DNA of 64,000 bases, taken from the NCBI RefSeq assembly GCF_030316845.1, contig NZ_JASZYS010000008.1:124001-188000 (forward strand). Direction: 5' to 3'. The notes below the pieces were generated by a model. It did no database searches. It was given only the letters and a program-made list of their open reading frames with translations, and had not been told where the DNA came from. This document shows positions 42,833 to 51,812 of this stretch, piece by piece (the first letter of the stretch is position 1; each line of letters begins with the position of its first letter). The DNA is from Variovorax davisae. GTDB lineage: Bacteria > Pseudomonadota > Gammaproteobacteria > Burkholderiales > Burkholderiaceae_C. The translations under genes and the position numbers were made by a program.

Positions 42833-43619
42833 CCAGCTGGTGGCCCTGGGCCTGCCAGCCCTGCAGCAGGCGCTCGAACACCGGCATGAGCTTCATGCCT
42901 TCGAGCTCGGCGTGCAGGGTGTAGACCTGGTCGCGGTCGGACCCGGCCGTGAGGCCCAGCAGGTGGGCGTGGACGTTCTGCGCATCGAGGCCGTCGATGC
43001 CGATCAGCTCGTCGAGGGTCGGCAGCGTGGTCGGGAACTGCGGCGGCCCGATGACGCGCCCGTCGTCGGCGACCGGAATGAACGGCCCCTCGCCGCGGGT
43101 GTCCGACGCCAGCGCGATGCCGAGCGCCGTCTCGGCCTGCGCGGCTGCCGCGTCGAACTGCCAGCCGGCGGCACCGTGCAGCCGCGGGGCGCTGCCGAAG
43201 ATCTGCGTGTGGCGTTCGACCGCGCGCTTCATCTGGCGCAGCGTCCATGCCGCATCGCGCTGCATCAGGTGGTCCTGCCAGTCGATGTGGTCCCAGCAGT
43301 GGACGCCGACCTCGAAGCCAGCGTCGCGGACCGCGCGCAGGGTCGAGGCTTCGCGCCGGCCGATGTCGGGGCCCGGCAGCAGGCTGCCGTAGAGCAGCGT
43401 ACGCACGCCGTAGTGCTCGACCACCGAGGTGCGCGCCACCTTGCGGAGGAAGCCGGGCCGGAAGACGCGCAGGATGGCCCGCCCGGTGTGGTCGGGGCCG
43501 AGGCTGAACAGGAAGGTGGCGCCGGCGCCGACGCGCTGCAGCGCCGTCTGCAGCCGAGGCACGCCTTCGCGGGTGCCGCGCAGGGTGTCGACGTCGATCT
43601 TCAGTGCGATGCGCGCCAT
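42684..43619 (-). CDS. arnD: ArnD-like deformylase (polysaccharide deacetylase family)
   Basis: 311-residue NodB-type deacetylase. LKIDVDTLRGTREGVPRL opens the barrel with the metal-binding aspartates, and VGVHCWDHIDWQDHLMQRD holds the HxxxH-type motif. ArnD removes the formyl group from undecaprenyl-phosphate-Ara4FN, the step before flipping and transfer to lipid A. It is the last gene of the arn operon, four bases after the ArnA-dehydrogenase-like gene. Its 3' end overlaps the convergent LysR tail. Confidence 0.9.
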   Translation of the reverse strand: MARIALKIDVDTLRGTREGVPRLQTALQRVGAGATFLFSLGPDHTGRAILRVFRPGFLRKVARTSVVEHYGVRTLLYGSLLPGPDIGRREASTLRAVRDAGFEVGVHCWDHIDWQDHLMQRDAAWTLRQMKRAVERHTQIFGSAPRLHGAAGWQFDAAAAQAETALGIALASDTRGEGPFIPVADDGRVIGPPQFPTTLPTLDELIGIDGLDAQNVHAHLLGLTAGSDRDQVYTLHAELEGMKLMPVFERLLQGWQAQGHQLVSLGALAAAVDRSALPRHRLRQGEVAGRSGLLAVQGAAWTPAGRLAPQP

Positions 43620-43623
43620 CGGC

Positions 43624-44667
43624 TCAGAGCGCCAGGTCGGCGGTGGCCTCGGCCTCGTCCCGGTAGTAGGCGAAGAGGCTGGCCAGCGCCTCCTGCATGC
43701 CGACCCTCGGCCTCCAGTCGAGGTCCTTCATGGTCGCGCTGATGTCGGGCACGCGATGGGCCACGTCCTGGTAGCCGCGGCCGTAGTACTCGGCCGACGA
43801 CACGTCGGTCAGGCGCACCGCCGCGGCCGCCTCGGTGTATTCGGGCAGCGTGCGCGCCAGCCGCAGCATCATCTCGGCCAGCGCGCGGATCGAGTGGTTG
43901 TTGGCCGGGTTGCCGATGTTGTAGATCTTCTGGTCGGCCACGCCGCCTTCGTTGGCGATGATCTTGACCAGCGCCGCGATGCCGTCGTCGACATAGGTGA
44001 AGGCGCGCTGCTGGCTGCCGCCGTCCACCAGCCGGATCGGCTCGCCGCGCACGATGTGGCCCAGGAACTGGGTGATCACGCGGCTCGAGCCCTCCTTGGG
44101 CGTGTGCAGGCTGTCCAGCCCCGGACCGATCCAGTTGAACGGGCGGAACAGCGTGTAGCGCAGCCCTTCCTCCATGCCGTAGGCATGGATGACGCGGTCC
44201 ATCAGCTGCTTGGCGGCGGCATAGATCCAGCGCGGCTTGTTGATCGGGCCGTAGACCATGTTCGACGATTCAGGGTCGAAGGCATCGTCGGCGCACATGC
44301 CGTAGACCTCGCTGGTCGAGGGGAACACCACCCGCTTGCCGTACTTGAGGCACTGCCGCACGATCGGCAGGTTGGCCTCGAAGTCGAGCTCGAAGACGCG
44401 CAGCGGCTGCTTCACGTAAGTGGCCGGCGTGGCGATCGCCACCAGCGGCAGCACGACGTCGCACTTCTTGACGTGGTATTCGATCCACTCCTTGTTGATC
44501 GTGATGTCGCCTTCGAAGAAGTGGAAGCGCGGGTCGCCCAGCCACGGCCGGACCCGGTCGGTCTGCATGTCCATGCCGTAGACGTGCCAGTCGGTCGTCT
44601 CGAGGATGTGGCGGGTGAGATGGTGGCCGATGAAGCCATTGACGCCGAGGATGAGGACTTTGAGCAT
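43624..44667 (-). CDS. arnA: UDP-glucuronate C4 decarboxylase (ArnA dehydrogenase half)
   Basis: 347-residue extended SDR. NAD loop GVNGFIGHHL is at residues 8-17; the catalytic S119/E120 lie in STSEVYG and Y149/K153 in YAAAK. It matches the C-terminal half of E. coli ArnA, which oxidises and decarboxylates UDP-glucuronate to the 4-keto-pentose. In enterobacteria this domain is fused behind the formyltransferase; here the two are separate genes, 26 bases apart. A stand-alone decarboxylase is otherwise complete. Confidence 0.9.
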   Translation of the reverse strand: MLKVLILGVNGFIGHHLTRHILETTDWHVYGMDMQTDRVRPWLGDPRFHFFEGDITINKEWIEYHVKKCDVVLPLVAIATPATYVKQPLRVFELDFEANLPIVRQCLKYGKRVVFPSTSEVYGMCADDAFDPESSNMVYGPINKPRWIYAAAKQLMDRVIHAYGMEEGLRYTLFRPFNWIGPGLDSLHTPKEGSSRVITQFLGHIVRGEPIRLVDGGSQQRAFTYVDDGIAALVKIIANEGGVADQKIYNIGNPANNHSIRALAEMMLRLARTLPEYTEAAAAVRLTDVSSAEYYGRGYQDVAHRVPDISATMKDLDWRPRVGMQEALASLFAYYRDEAEATADLAL

Positions 44668-44693
44668 GGGGTGATCCGTGGGTTGGAAGTGAA

Positions 44694-45623
44694 TCAGTGA
44701 TCGACCCGCACGCAGGGCGCACCGAAGCGGCGTTCGAAGCCGGCCGCGTCGATCGCGCCGGCGGGGCCCCGGGCGGCCAGCACTTCGAGCGCGCTGCCGT
44801 CGGCGGCCAGCAGCCGGAGCGCGCCGGCCTCGCTCGCCAGCCGAAGGCCGGCGCCGGGTGCCCGCCTCGGCCGTTCGGCGAAGCGGGTGCTGTCGATGCG
44901 GATGCGCTCGCCGCCGACGTGGCAGAAGGCACCGGGGTAGTGGGGCGGCGCGAGGGCGCGCACCAGGTTGTGGATCTGCAGCGCGTTGGCGGTGGCCGGG
45001 ATCAGGCCGTCTTCCGGCTTGCGGCCGCCGAAGTAGCGGCCCTGCGAGAGGTCCTGCGCCCGCTCGACGGCGGTGCCGGCGAGCAGCAGCGGCAGGCTTC
45101 GCGCCAGCACGATCTCGGCCGCCACCACGACCTTGCCGAACACCTCGTGGGCGGTGTCGTCGATCAGGATCGGCACCGCGCACTGGTCGACGATGGCGCC
45201 GTTGTCGGGCTTCTCGTTCATGCGGTGCAGGGTGGCGCCGGTCTGCGTCGCGCCTTCGATCACGGCCCAGTTCACCGGCGCCCGGCCGCGGTACTGCGGC
45301 AGCAGCGAGCCGTGCATGTTGAAGGCGCCGCGGCTCGGCAGCTGCAGCCAGGGCGCCTGGAGCATGTGGCGGTAGTAGAACGAGAACAGGAAGTCGGGCG
45401 CCGCCGCGGCCGCTTCGGCCAGCAGTTCCGGCAGGTGCGGGTCGGCGGGCGTCACGCAGCGCAGCCCGTGCGCCGCCGCCACGTCGGCCACGCTGGAGAA
45501 CCAGATGGCCTCGCCGGCGGCGTCGGCATGCGTGACGACCAGCGGCACCTCGACGCCGGCATCGAGCAGCACGCGCAGGCAGCGCACGCCGACGTCGTGG
45601 TAGGCGAAGACGATGGCTTTCAT
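44694..45623 (-). CDS. arnA: UDP-Ara4N formyltransferase (ArnA transformylase half)
   Basis: 309-residue formyl-tetrahydrofolate-dependent transferase. The catalytic N102 and H104 (FNMHGSLLPQYRGRAPVNWA) and D140 fall at the same numbers as in E. coli ArnA. It formylates UDP-Ara4N so that ArnC can use it. Its start overlaps the ArnC stop by four bases. It is separate from the decarboxylase half, which lies immediately downstream. Confidence 0.9.
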   Translation of the reverse strand: MKAIVFAYHDVGVRCLRVLLDAGVEVPLVVTHADAAGEAIWFSSVADVAAAHGLRCVTPADPHLPELLAEAAAAAPDFLFSFYYRHMLQAPWLQLPSRGAFNMHGSLLPQYRGRAPVNWAVIEGATQTGATLHRMNEKPDNGAIVDQCAVPILIDDTAHEVFGKVVVAAEIVLARSLPLLLAGTAVERAQDLSQGRYFGGRKPEDGLIPATANALQIHNLVRALAPPHYPGAFCHVGGERIRIDSTRFAERPRRAPGAGLRLASEAGALRLLAADGSALEVLAARGPAGAIDAAGFERRFGAPCVRVDH

Positions 45624-46618
45624 GGGCGCTTGCGCTCCAGCACGGCGTTGATGACGTAGCGCGGCCGTGCCCGCACCTCCTGGTAGATGCGCCCGATGTA
45701 TTCGCCCAGCAGGCCGATGCCGAACAGGGTCAGCCCGACCAGCAGGAACAGCAGGGCGAACAGCGTGAAGACACCGCCTTCTTCCGGTCCCAGCACGACC
45801 CGGCGGGTCGCCAGGATCAGGAACAGCAGCGCCGACAGCATCGACACCACGATCCCGAGCAGCGAGAACGCCTGCAGCGGCACCAGCGAGAAGCCGGTCA
45901 CCAGGTCGAAGTTGAGCCGCACCAGGCTGTAGAACGAGTACTTCGATTCGCCCGCGTGCCGCTCTTCATGGCCGACCACCACCTCGGCCGGGTTGCGCGA
46001 GAACTGCAGGGCCAGGGCCGGGATGAAGGTGTTCATCTCGTTGCACTGGTTGATCAGCTGCACCACGTTGCGGCTGTAGGCGCGCAGCATCGAGCCGTGG
46101 TCGGTCATCACGATGCCGGTGAGCCGGTGGCGCATCCGGTTCATGGCCCGGGAGGCCCAGCGCCGCCAGGCCTGGTCCTGGCGGTCGCGGCGGATCGAGC
46201 CGACGCAGTCGTGGCCGCGGTCCATGGCGTCCAGCAGCAGGCGGATGTCCTCGGGCGGGTTCTGCAGGTCGGCGTCGAGCGTGACGATGCGGTCGCCCCG
46301 GCAATGCTCGAAGCCCGCCAGGATCGCCCGGTGCTGGCCGAAGTTGCCGTTGAAGAGGATCACCCGCGTCACGTCGGGCCGGCGCTCGAACTGGGCCGCC
46401 AGCAGCGCGGCCGAACGGTCGCGGCTGCCGTCGTTGATGAAGATCAGCTCGTAGGCGATTCCGAGCGCATCGAGCGCCGGGTAGAGCCGCTCGAACAGCG
46501 CCGCCAGGCCCTGCTCCTCGTTGTAGACCGGGATCACGACGCTGAGCTCGGGCGTGTCGTCGTCGATGTCGTTGTCGTTGTCGGCTTCGTGGCCGGCAAC
46601 CGACTTCAGCGCCGTCAT
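45620..46618 (-). CDS. arnC: Undecaprenyl-phosphate Ara4FN transferase
   Basis: 332-residue GT2 glycosyltransferase. The N-terminal catalytic domain has ELSVVIPVYNEEQGL, FINDGSRD and LDADLQNPPEDI (metal-binding DxD type). Two C-terminal membrane helices (LGIVVSMLSALLFLILAT and LFALLFLLVGLTLFGIGLLG) end in the usual EYIGRIYQEVRARPRYV. An acidic stretch DNDNDIDDDTPE precedes the domain. It loads Ara4FN onto the lipid carrier at the inner membrane and overlaps both neighbouring genes by four bases. Confidence 0.92.
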   Translation of the reverse strand: MTALKSVAGHEADNDNDIDDDTPELSVVIPVYNEEQGLAALFERLYPALDALGIAYELIFINDGSRDRSAALLAAQFERRPDVTRVILFNGNFGQHRAILAGFEHCRGDRIVTLDADLQNPPEDIRLLLDAMDRGHDCVGSIRRDRQDQAWRRWASRAMNRMRHRLTGIVMTDHGSMLRAYSRNVVQLINQCNEMNTFIPALALQFSRNPAEVVVGHEERHAGESKYSFYSLVRLNFDLVTGFSLVPLQAFSLLGIVVSMLSALLFLILATRRVVLGPEEGGVFTLFALLFLLVGLTLFGIGLLGEYIGRIYQEVRARPRYVINAVLERKRP

Positions 46619-47757
46619 GGCCGCACCTCCGCGAGGTCCGCCATCACCGTGCGCACGGCGGCGCAGACGCGATCGACGTCGGCGTCCGTCATGGCCGGGA
46701 ACAACGGCAGCGTGACCGTGCGTTCGCCGATGTCCTCGGCGACCGGGAAATCGCCCCGGTCGTGGCCCATGGCCCGGAACATCGAGAACAGGTGCATGGC
46801 GGGGTAGTGCACGCCGACGCCGATGCCGAGCGCCTTCATGCCAGCGACGAAGCCGGGGCGCGCCGCGGCGAACGCGCGCGGCAGCAGCGGCTGGAACATG
46901 TGCCAGTTGCCGTGCAGTTCTGCGTCTTCGGGCGGCAGCTCGAAGCCGAGCGAGCGGTCCCAGCACTCGAAATAGCGCCGGGCCAGCTGGCGTCGGCGCA
47001 GATTGAAGTCGTCGATGCTGCGCAGTTGGCCCAGGCCGATCGCCGCCGCGATGTCGGTCATGTTGGCCTTGGCGCCCCAGGCCTCGACCTCCATGCCGCC
47101 GCCGGGCAGCCGCTCGACACCCTGCAGCCGCAGCCGCTCGAAGCGCCGGGCTTCGGCCTCGTCGTTCATCACCAGGCAGCCGCCCTCGCCGAAGGTCATG
47201 TTCTTGTTGGCATGGAAGCTGAACGACACCAGGTCGCCGAAGCTGCCGATCGGCCGCCCGCCCCACTGGGCGCCGAAGGACTGCGCGGCGTCCTCGATCA
47301 CGCGCAGGCCATGGGCCGCGGCCAACCGGTTGAGCCGGTCGCGGTCGACCGGCAGGCCGGCCAGGTCGACCGGCAGCAGGGCCCGGGTGCGCGGCGTGAT
47401 GGCGGCCTCGATGCGGTCGAGGTCGATGTTGCGGGTGCCGGCGTCGGCATCGACGAACACCGGCGTGGCGCCGACCGCCAGCACCACGTTGGCGGTGGCG
47501 ACCCAGCTCATCGGCGTGGTGATGACCTCGTCGCCCGGGCCGATGTCGCACAGCCGCAGCGCCAGTTCGAGCGAGGCGGTGCCGGAGTTCACCAGCCGCA
47601 CCGGCCGTCCGCCGAAGCGCCTGGACAAGGCGGCCTCCAGCGCCTGGCACTTCGGGCCGGTGGTGAGCCAGCCGGAGCGCAGCACCTCGGACACTTCGGC
47701 GATGGTGCGCTCGTCGATCGAAGGGCGCGTGAAGGGCAGGAAGGGCGTGTCGCTCAA
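46615..47757 (-). CDS. arnB: UDP-Ara4O aminotransferase
   Basis: 380-residue PLP-dependent aminotransferase of the DegT/DnrJ family. The PLP lysine is K185 in FHANKNMTFGEGG; EDAAQSFGA and NSGTASLELALRL are further cofactor blocks. It turns the 4-keto-pentose into UDP-Ara4N with glutamate as donor. The start is TTG at 47755-47757, overlapping the TGA of the ArnE-like gene (TTGA); no ATG exists at the family start. Confidence 0.9.
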   Translation of the reverse strand: MSDTPFLPFTRPSIDERTIAEVSEVLRSGWLTTGPKCQALEAALSRRFGGRPVRLVNSGTASLELALRLCDIGPGDEVITTPMSWVATANVVLAVGATPVFVDADAGTRNIDLDRIEAAITPRTRALLPVDLAGLPVDRDRLNRLAAAHGLRVIEDAAQSFGAQWGGRPIGSFGDLVSFSFHANKNMTFGEGGCLVMNDEAEARRFERLRLQGVERLPGGGMEVEAWGAKANMTDIAAAIGLGQLRSIDDFNLRRRQLARRYFECWDRSLGFELPPEDAELHGNWHMFQPLLPRAFAAARPGFVAGMKALGIGVGVHYPAMHLFSMFRAMGHDRGDFPVAEDIGERTVTLPLFPAMTDADVDRVCAAVRTVMADLAEVRP

Positions 47758-48143
47758 TTCGTGCTCCCGCTGCGCGCCACCAGGATGACGCCGATGGCGA
47801 TGACCGCGATGCCGAGCCAGCGCTGGGCGTTCACCTGTTCGCCGAACAGCCACCAGGCCAGCGCCGCGTTGACGATGTAGCCGATCGAGAGCATCGGGTA
47901 GGCGATGCTCACTTCGACCCGCGACAGGGCGACGATCCAGACCACCACGCTGATCGCGTAGCAGGCCAGGCCGCCGAGGATGCCGGGATGCTGGGCCAGG
48001 CCGGTCGCGCTGCGCCAGAGCGCGGCACTGCCGTCGCTCATGGAAATCTCGCCGACGCTGCGCGCTCCGGCCTTGAGCAGCAGCTGGGCTGCGGCGTTGA
48101 GCAGGACGCCGGTCAGAACCCACGCAAAATCGATGATCTTCAT
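47754..48143 (-). CDS. arnE: ArnE-like undecaprenyl-phosphate-Ara4N flippase subunit
   Basis: 129-residue four-helix EamA/SMR-like membrane protein. It opens IIDFAWVLTGVLLNAAAQLL with the conserved LLKAG, and ends YPMLSIGYIVNAALAWWLFG. It flips the lipid-linked aminosugar to the periplasmic face. E. coli uses an ArnE/ArnF heterodimer, but only one such gene is here; it may act as a homodimer or its partner lies elsewhere. It overlaps arnT and arnB by four bases each. Confidence 0.85.
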   Translation of the reverse strand: MKIIDFAWVLTGVLLNAAAQLLLKAGARSVGEISMSDGSAALWRSATGLAQHPGILGGLACYAISVVVWIVALSRVEVSIAYPMLSIGYIVNAALAWWLFGEQVNAQRWLGIAVIAIGVILVARSGSTN

Positions 48144-49834
48144 TGTCTGGCTACCACCACGCGTCGTTGATCCTGAAAGATGATCCGCATCGGAAGACCG
48201 CGCCGGCGCATCTCGACGAAGCTCGGAAAGTCCATGTAGGCCGCGGCCTGCGGCAGGGCCTGCCAGCGGCTGGCGAAGGCGTCGAACGAGTCGAGCGAGC
48301 GGCCGGGCTCCAGCGCCTGTCCCATCGCGAATTCGTCCTCGTAGTCGACCAGCACCACCTCGCGCCGCAGGTAGAAGGGCAGCGTCTGGTCGTAGATGCC
48401 GACCGCGAACATCGGGGCCCCGGACCGCAGCACCGGCTCGAGTGCCGACACGAAGGGCGCCGCGCTCTTGAGTTGTCCGTAGGCGTTGTGCGCCGCCATC
48501 ACGATCGTCATCCCGACGAGATGGCCGAGCGCCAGGCTGACGATGGCCAGCGTCACGCCGCGCCGCCGCAGGGCCCACCATGCGAACGCCGCGAAAGCGA
48601 GGAAGGCCGCGCCACCCCAGCGGATCCCGGCGCCCAGCTGGGCGAAGATCTCGGCCGGCGTCGAATGGGAGGCCACCCGCGCGCTCTGGGTCGAGGCGAC
48701 CAGTGCGATCGACCAGACCAGGACCGGAACCAGCAGGTGGCCGCGCAGCACGCGCGGGCTGGCCTGCTTGAGCCGCAGGCCGATCAGCAGCGCCAGCGCC
48801 GGGAACATCGGCAGGATGTAGGAGGGCAGCTTCGATCCGCTGGCGCTGAAGAACAGCAGGACGAAGACCGAATGCACGAACAGGAAGTCGGCCGGCGCGA
48901 TGCCGCGCGGCGGCGCGTCGCCGTCGCGGCGGGGCCCGAGCCAGGGCAGGGCGCTGGTCCACGGCAGCATCCCGCCGAGCAGCAGCGGCAGGTAGTACCA
49001 CCAGGCGCCTTCACGCTGGTGGACCTTGGTCAGGTAGCGCGCGAAATGCTCGTGGATGAAGAAGAACTGGGCGAAGCTCGGATTGCGCATCGACACCAGC
49101 ACGAACCATGGCGCCGCCAGCAGCAGGAAGACCAGCAGGCCGGAAGCCCAGTGCATCCGGCGCCAGGGGCCGAAGTCCCGGCGCCAGAGGCAGGTCAGGA
49201 CCAGCGTCGCTCCGGGAATCAGGATCCCGACCAGCCCCTTGCTGAGCACCGCGCCGGCCATCGCGGCCCAGGCGAGCCAGATCCAGTTGCGGCGCACGGC
49301 GGGTGGCGCGGCAATGTGCTCCGCGATCAGGACGGCGCACAGCGCGATCGTGAGGAACAGCGTCAGGCCGGCGTCGAGGGTCAGGAAATGCGCGTTGCCG
49401 AAGACCCAGGTCATCGACGCGACGACGGCCAGGCTGCGGATGCCGGTCTCCCGGCCCCACAGCTTCCAGGCCGTCGCGCCGACCAGCAGCACCGTGAGGA
49501 AGCCGGCCAGCGCCGGCCACAGCCGGGCGGCGAAGTCGTTCAGGCCGAACAGGTGCAGGAACAGCGCGCTGAGCCAGTACTGCATCGGCGGCTTCTCGAA
49601 ATAGAGAAGGCCGTTCAGGCGCGGCGTGATCCAGTCGCCGCTGCGCATCATCTCCCAGGCGATGCTGGCGTAGCGGCCCTCGTCGGGGCTGATGAGCGAA
49701 CGCGTGGCGAGCGAGCCGAACCAGACCAGCGTCAACGCGGCGAGCAGCAGGGCCAGCATGCCGCGAGAAAGCGCTGGCGCGTCGGCAAGGGACGGTGTGG
49801 CGGGGTATCTGCCTCGTTCGATCGGGTGGTTCAT
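48140..49834 (-). CDS. arnT: Lipid A Ara4N transferase
   Basis: 564-residue GT83 integral membrane glycosyltransferase. About twelve membrane segments follow the conserved first periplasmic loop SPDEGRYASIAWEMMRSGDW and the next motif GLLYFEKPPMQYWL. ArnT moves Ara4N from the carrier to lipid A phosphates on the outer face of the inner membrane, lowering the negative charge and giving resistance to cationic peptides and polymyxins. It is the first gene of the arn operon here, whereas it is nearly last in E. coli. Confidence 0.92.
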   Translation of the reverse strand: MNHPIERGRYPATPSLADAPALSRGMLALLLAALTLVWFGSLATRSLISPDEGRYASIAWEMMRSGDWITPRLNGLLYFEKPPMQYWLSALFLHLFGLNDFAARLWPALAGFLTVLLVGATAWKLWGRETGIRSLAVVASMTWVFGNAHFLTLDAGLTLFLTIALCAVLIAEHIAAPPAVRRNWIWLAWAAMAGAVLSKGLVGILIPGATLVLTCLWRRDFGPWRRMHWASGLLVFLLLAAPWFVLVSMRNPSFAQFFFIHEHFARYLTKVHQREGAWWYYLPLLLGGMLPWTSALPWLGPRRDGDAPPRGIAPADFLFVHSVFVLLFFSASGSKLPSYILPMFPALALLIGLRLKQASPRVLRGHLLVPVLVWSIALVASTQSARVASHSTPAEIFAQLGAGIRWGGAAFLAFAAFAWWALRRRGVTLAIVSLALGHLVGMTIVMAAHNAYGQLKSAAPFVSALEPVLRSGAPMFAVGIYDQTLPFYLRREVVLVDYEDEFAMGQALEPGRSLDSFDAFASRWQALPQAAAYMDFPSFVEMRRRGLPMRIIFQDQRRVVVARQ

Positions 49835-50144
49835 GAATACGTCGGATGGACCTCTGGCGCGGTGCTGCATCGCGACACCGTCGCCTCGGCGCCGCAGGTC
49901 GATGCCATGCGGCGCGACGGGCCGGCCTGTGCGGCCGCCCGCTTTGTCAGAAGGACGACACACGCCTGGCGGCAGGTCGAAAAGGGTGCTGGGTGGACAT
50001 GCATGGATGCTATGTCCGCCACCTGCACGAAACCTGAACGGCCGGCCCTGTGCGCTGGTCAGGCAGCGTTCAGGCGCCCTTCATCGTGCGGCCCCGCCCC
50101 GGCCGCCGTGTAGGATGCTGCACCGATTGCGGAGGTTCCGAGCC
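49835..50144. promoter_or_regulatory. arn upstream region with two inverted repeats
   Basis: A 310-base gene-free divergent region. It contains GGACAT-N11-ATGTCC (49995-50017), whose flanks (GGT on the left, GCCACC on the right) extend the symmetry. It also contains CCTGAAC (50033-50039) with GTTCAGG (50068-50074), 28 bases apart. No clear PmrA-box pair (CTTAAG-like repeats) was seen. GGAGG precedes the next plus-strand gene. Either repeat may serve arn regulation; this is not shown. Confidence 0.4.
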
Positions 50145-51353
50145 ATGCCCCCTGCGACGCCGAGCATCGATGAGCTGCGCCAGCTCGAATCGGAAGATTT
50201 TTCCCTCGTGCTGGGCGGCCCCCTGTTTCAACTCTGGCGGCGCTCGCGCCTCTCGGACGAGGTCGGGAACATGCCGCACCGTCGCGCGCTGGCCGCGGTT
50301 TTGCTCGCCTGGGCCCCGCTGCTGCTGCTGTCCGTGCTCGAAGGACGGGCCTGGGGCCGCGTCGAACTGCCGTTCCTGCGCGATCTCGAACTGCATGCCC
50401 GCCTGCTGGTCGCGTTGCCGCTGCTGATCCTGGCCGAGCTGGTGGTTCACCGGCGCATGCGCCTGGTCGTGCGGCAGTTCCTGGAAGACGGCCTCATTCC
50501 CGACGCTTCGCGCAGCCGGTTCGGCCTGGCCGTCGCCTCCGCCCTGCGCCTTCGCAATTCGGTCTGGGCGGAGGTCCTGCTCGTGCTGCTGGTCTACGGC
50601 ATCGGCGTGTTCGTGGTCTGGCGGACGCGTTTGACGCTCGACGTCTCGAGCTGGTATGGCGTCATCGCCGACGGCCAGCTCAGTCTCACGGCCGCGGGCT
50701 GGTGGCTGGCCTGCGTGAGCCTGCCGCTGTTCCAGTTCCTGTTGTTGCGCTGGTATTTCCGGCTGTTCATCTGGGCCCGCTTTCTCTGGCAGGTGTCGCG
50801 CATCCGGCTGGACCTGATCCCCACGCACCCCGACCGCTGCGGGGGGCTCGGCTTTCTCTCGCTGGTGCGGGTGGCCTTCGCGCCCTTCCTGTTCGCCCAG
50901 GGCGTGCTGCTGGCCGGGATGATCGCCGACCGGATCTTCTTCGGCGGCGCCAGCCTGCTCCAGTTCGAGGTCGAGATCGCCGGCGTGGTCGCCCTGATGG
51001 TCTGCGTGATCCTCGGGCCGTTGTGCGCCTTCGGTCCGCAGCTCGAGGCGGCGGAGAACAGGGGCCGCCGCGAGTACGGCACGCTGGCGCAGCGCTATGC
51101 GCGCGAGTTCGACCACAAATGGCTGCGCGGCGGGGCCCGGCCCGACGAGGCACTGATCGGCAGTCCCGACATCCGTTCGCTGGCCGACATGGGCAACAGC
51201 TTCGCGATCGTGGAAGACATGCGCTGGGCGCCGTTCACCCTGAGGACCGTGCTGCACCTGGCGGTCACCACGCTGCTGCCCGTGCTGCCGCTCACGCTCA
51301 CGATGTTCTCGGCGCAGGAACTGCTGGCGCGGCTGGTCAAGGTGCTCATGTGA
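50145..51353 (+). CDS. Multi-pass membrane protein of unknown function
   Basis: 402 residues with about six hydrophobic segments (for example ALAAVLLAWAPLLLLSVL, VLLVLLVYGIGVFVVW and the last one, TTLLPVLPLTLTMF). A central block IRLDLIPTHPDRCGGLGFL is distinctive, and a cytoplasmic stretch with REYGTLAQRYAREFDHKW follows. I recognise no named family. The ATG is nine bases after GGAGG. It is divergent from the arn operon; a functional link is not evident. Confidence 0.75.
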   Translation: MPPATPSIDELRQLESEDFSLVLGGPLFQLWRRSRLSDEVGNMPHRRALAAVLLAWAPLLLLSVLEGRAWGRVELPFLRDLELHARLLVALPLLILAELVVHRRMRLVVRQFLEDGLIPDASRSRFGLAVASALRLRNSVWAEVLLVLLVYGIGVFVVWRTRLTLDVSSWYGVIADGQLSLTAAGWWLACVSLPLFQFLLLRWYFRLFIWARFLWQVSRIRLDLIPTHPDRCGGLGFLSLVRVAFAPFLFAQGVLLAGMIADRIFFGGASLLQFEVEIAGVVALMVCVILGPLCAFGPQLEAAENRGRREYGTLAQRYAREFDHKWLRGGARPDEALIGSPDIRSLADMGNSFAIVEDMRWAPFTLRTVLHLAVTTLLPVLPLTLTMFSAQELLARLVKVLM

Positions 51354-51497
51354 GCCGGTCTCGTTCGGAGCCGAGGGCGTCGTGGCGCGGCCGGATCGCC
51401 GACGTCCGGTTTGCCGGCCGATCCGCTTGTGCGCCGGTTGCTCCGCGCGCGCCCGGGTGCTCCAATGAGCGTCCTTTCTGCGACGAAGGAGACATCC

Positions 51498-51812
51498 ATG
51501 GCCTACGAAGCGCGCTATGTGTTGCGACCCAACCCCGGGGCCGATCTCGCGGCCGTCATCGACGCGTTGAAGGCGGGGGCGGCGCTCTGGAAGAAGCATG
51601 GTGCACCCGAGCCCCGGCTGTGGACGGTGGCGGCGGGCGAACTGGGCAACTATGTGCTGACCGTGGAGTTCGACAACGCGGCGGCCTACGCCAAGGTCAC
51701 GGACCCGCTGTCGGCCGACCCCGCGTTCCGCCAATGGCAGGCGGGCAACGTCGGCGCCGGGGCCTTCACCTGGGTCCGCAGCAACCTCATGCGAGAACTC
51801 CCCCTGGCATGA
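51498..51812 (+). CDS. Small protein, probable dimeric alpha/beta barrel
   Basis: 104 residues. The pattern EARYVLRPNPGADLAAVIDA, then NYVLTVEFDNAAAYAKVTDP and DPAFRQWQAGN suggests a ferredoxin-like dimeric alpha/beta barrel. No catalytic residue can be named. AAGGAG stands six bases before the ATG, which decides the start over an in-frame ATG 33 bases upstream. Its stop overlaps the next gene (ATGA). Confidence 0.7.
   Translation: MAYEARYVLRPNPGADLAAVIDALKAGAALWKKHGAPEPRLWTVAAGELGNYVLTVEFDNAAAYAKVTDPLSADPAFRQWQAGNVGAGAFTWVRSNLMRELPLA

Noticed and set aside
49835..50144. PmrA box upstream of arnT
   Set aside because: No pair of CTTAAG/TTTAAG-like repeats was seen. Only inverted repeats of other sequence are present.
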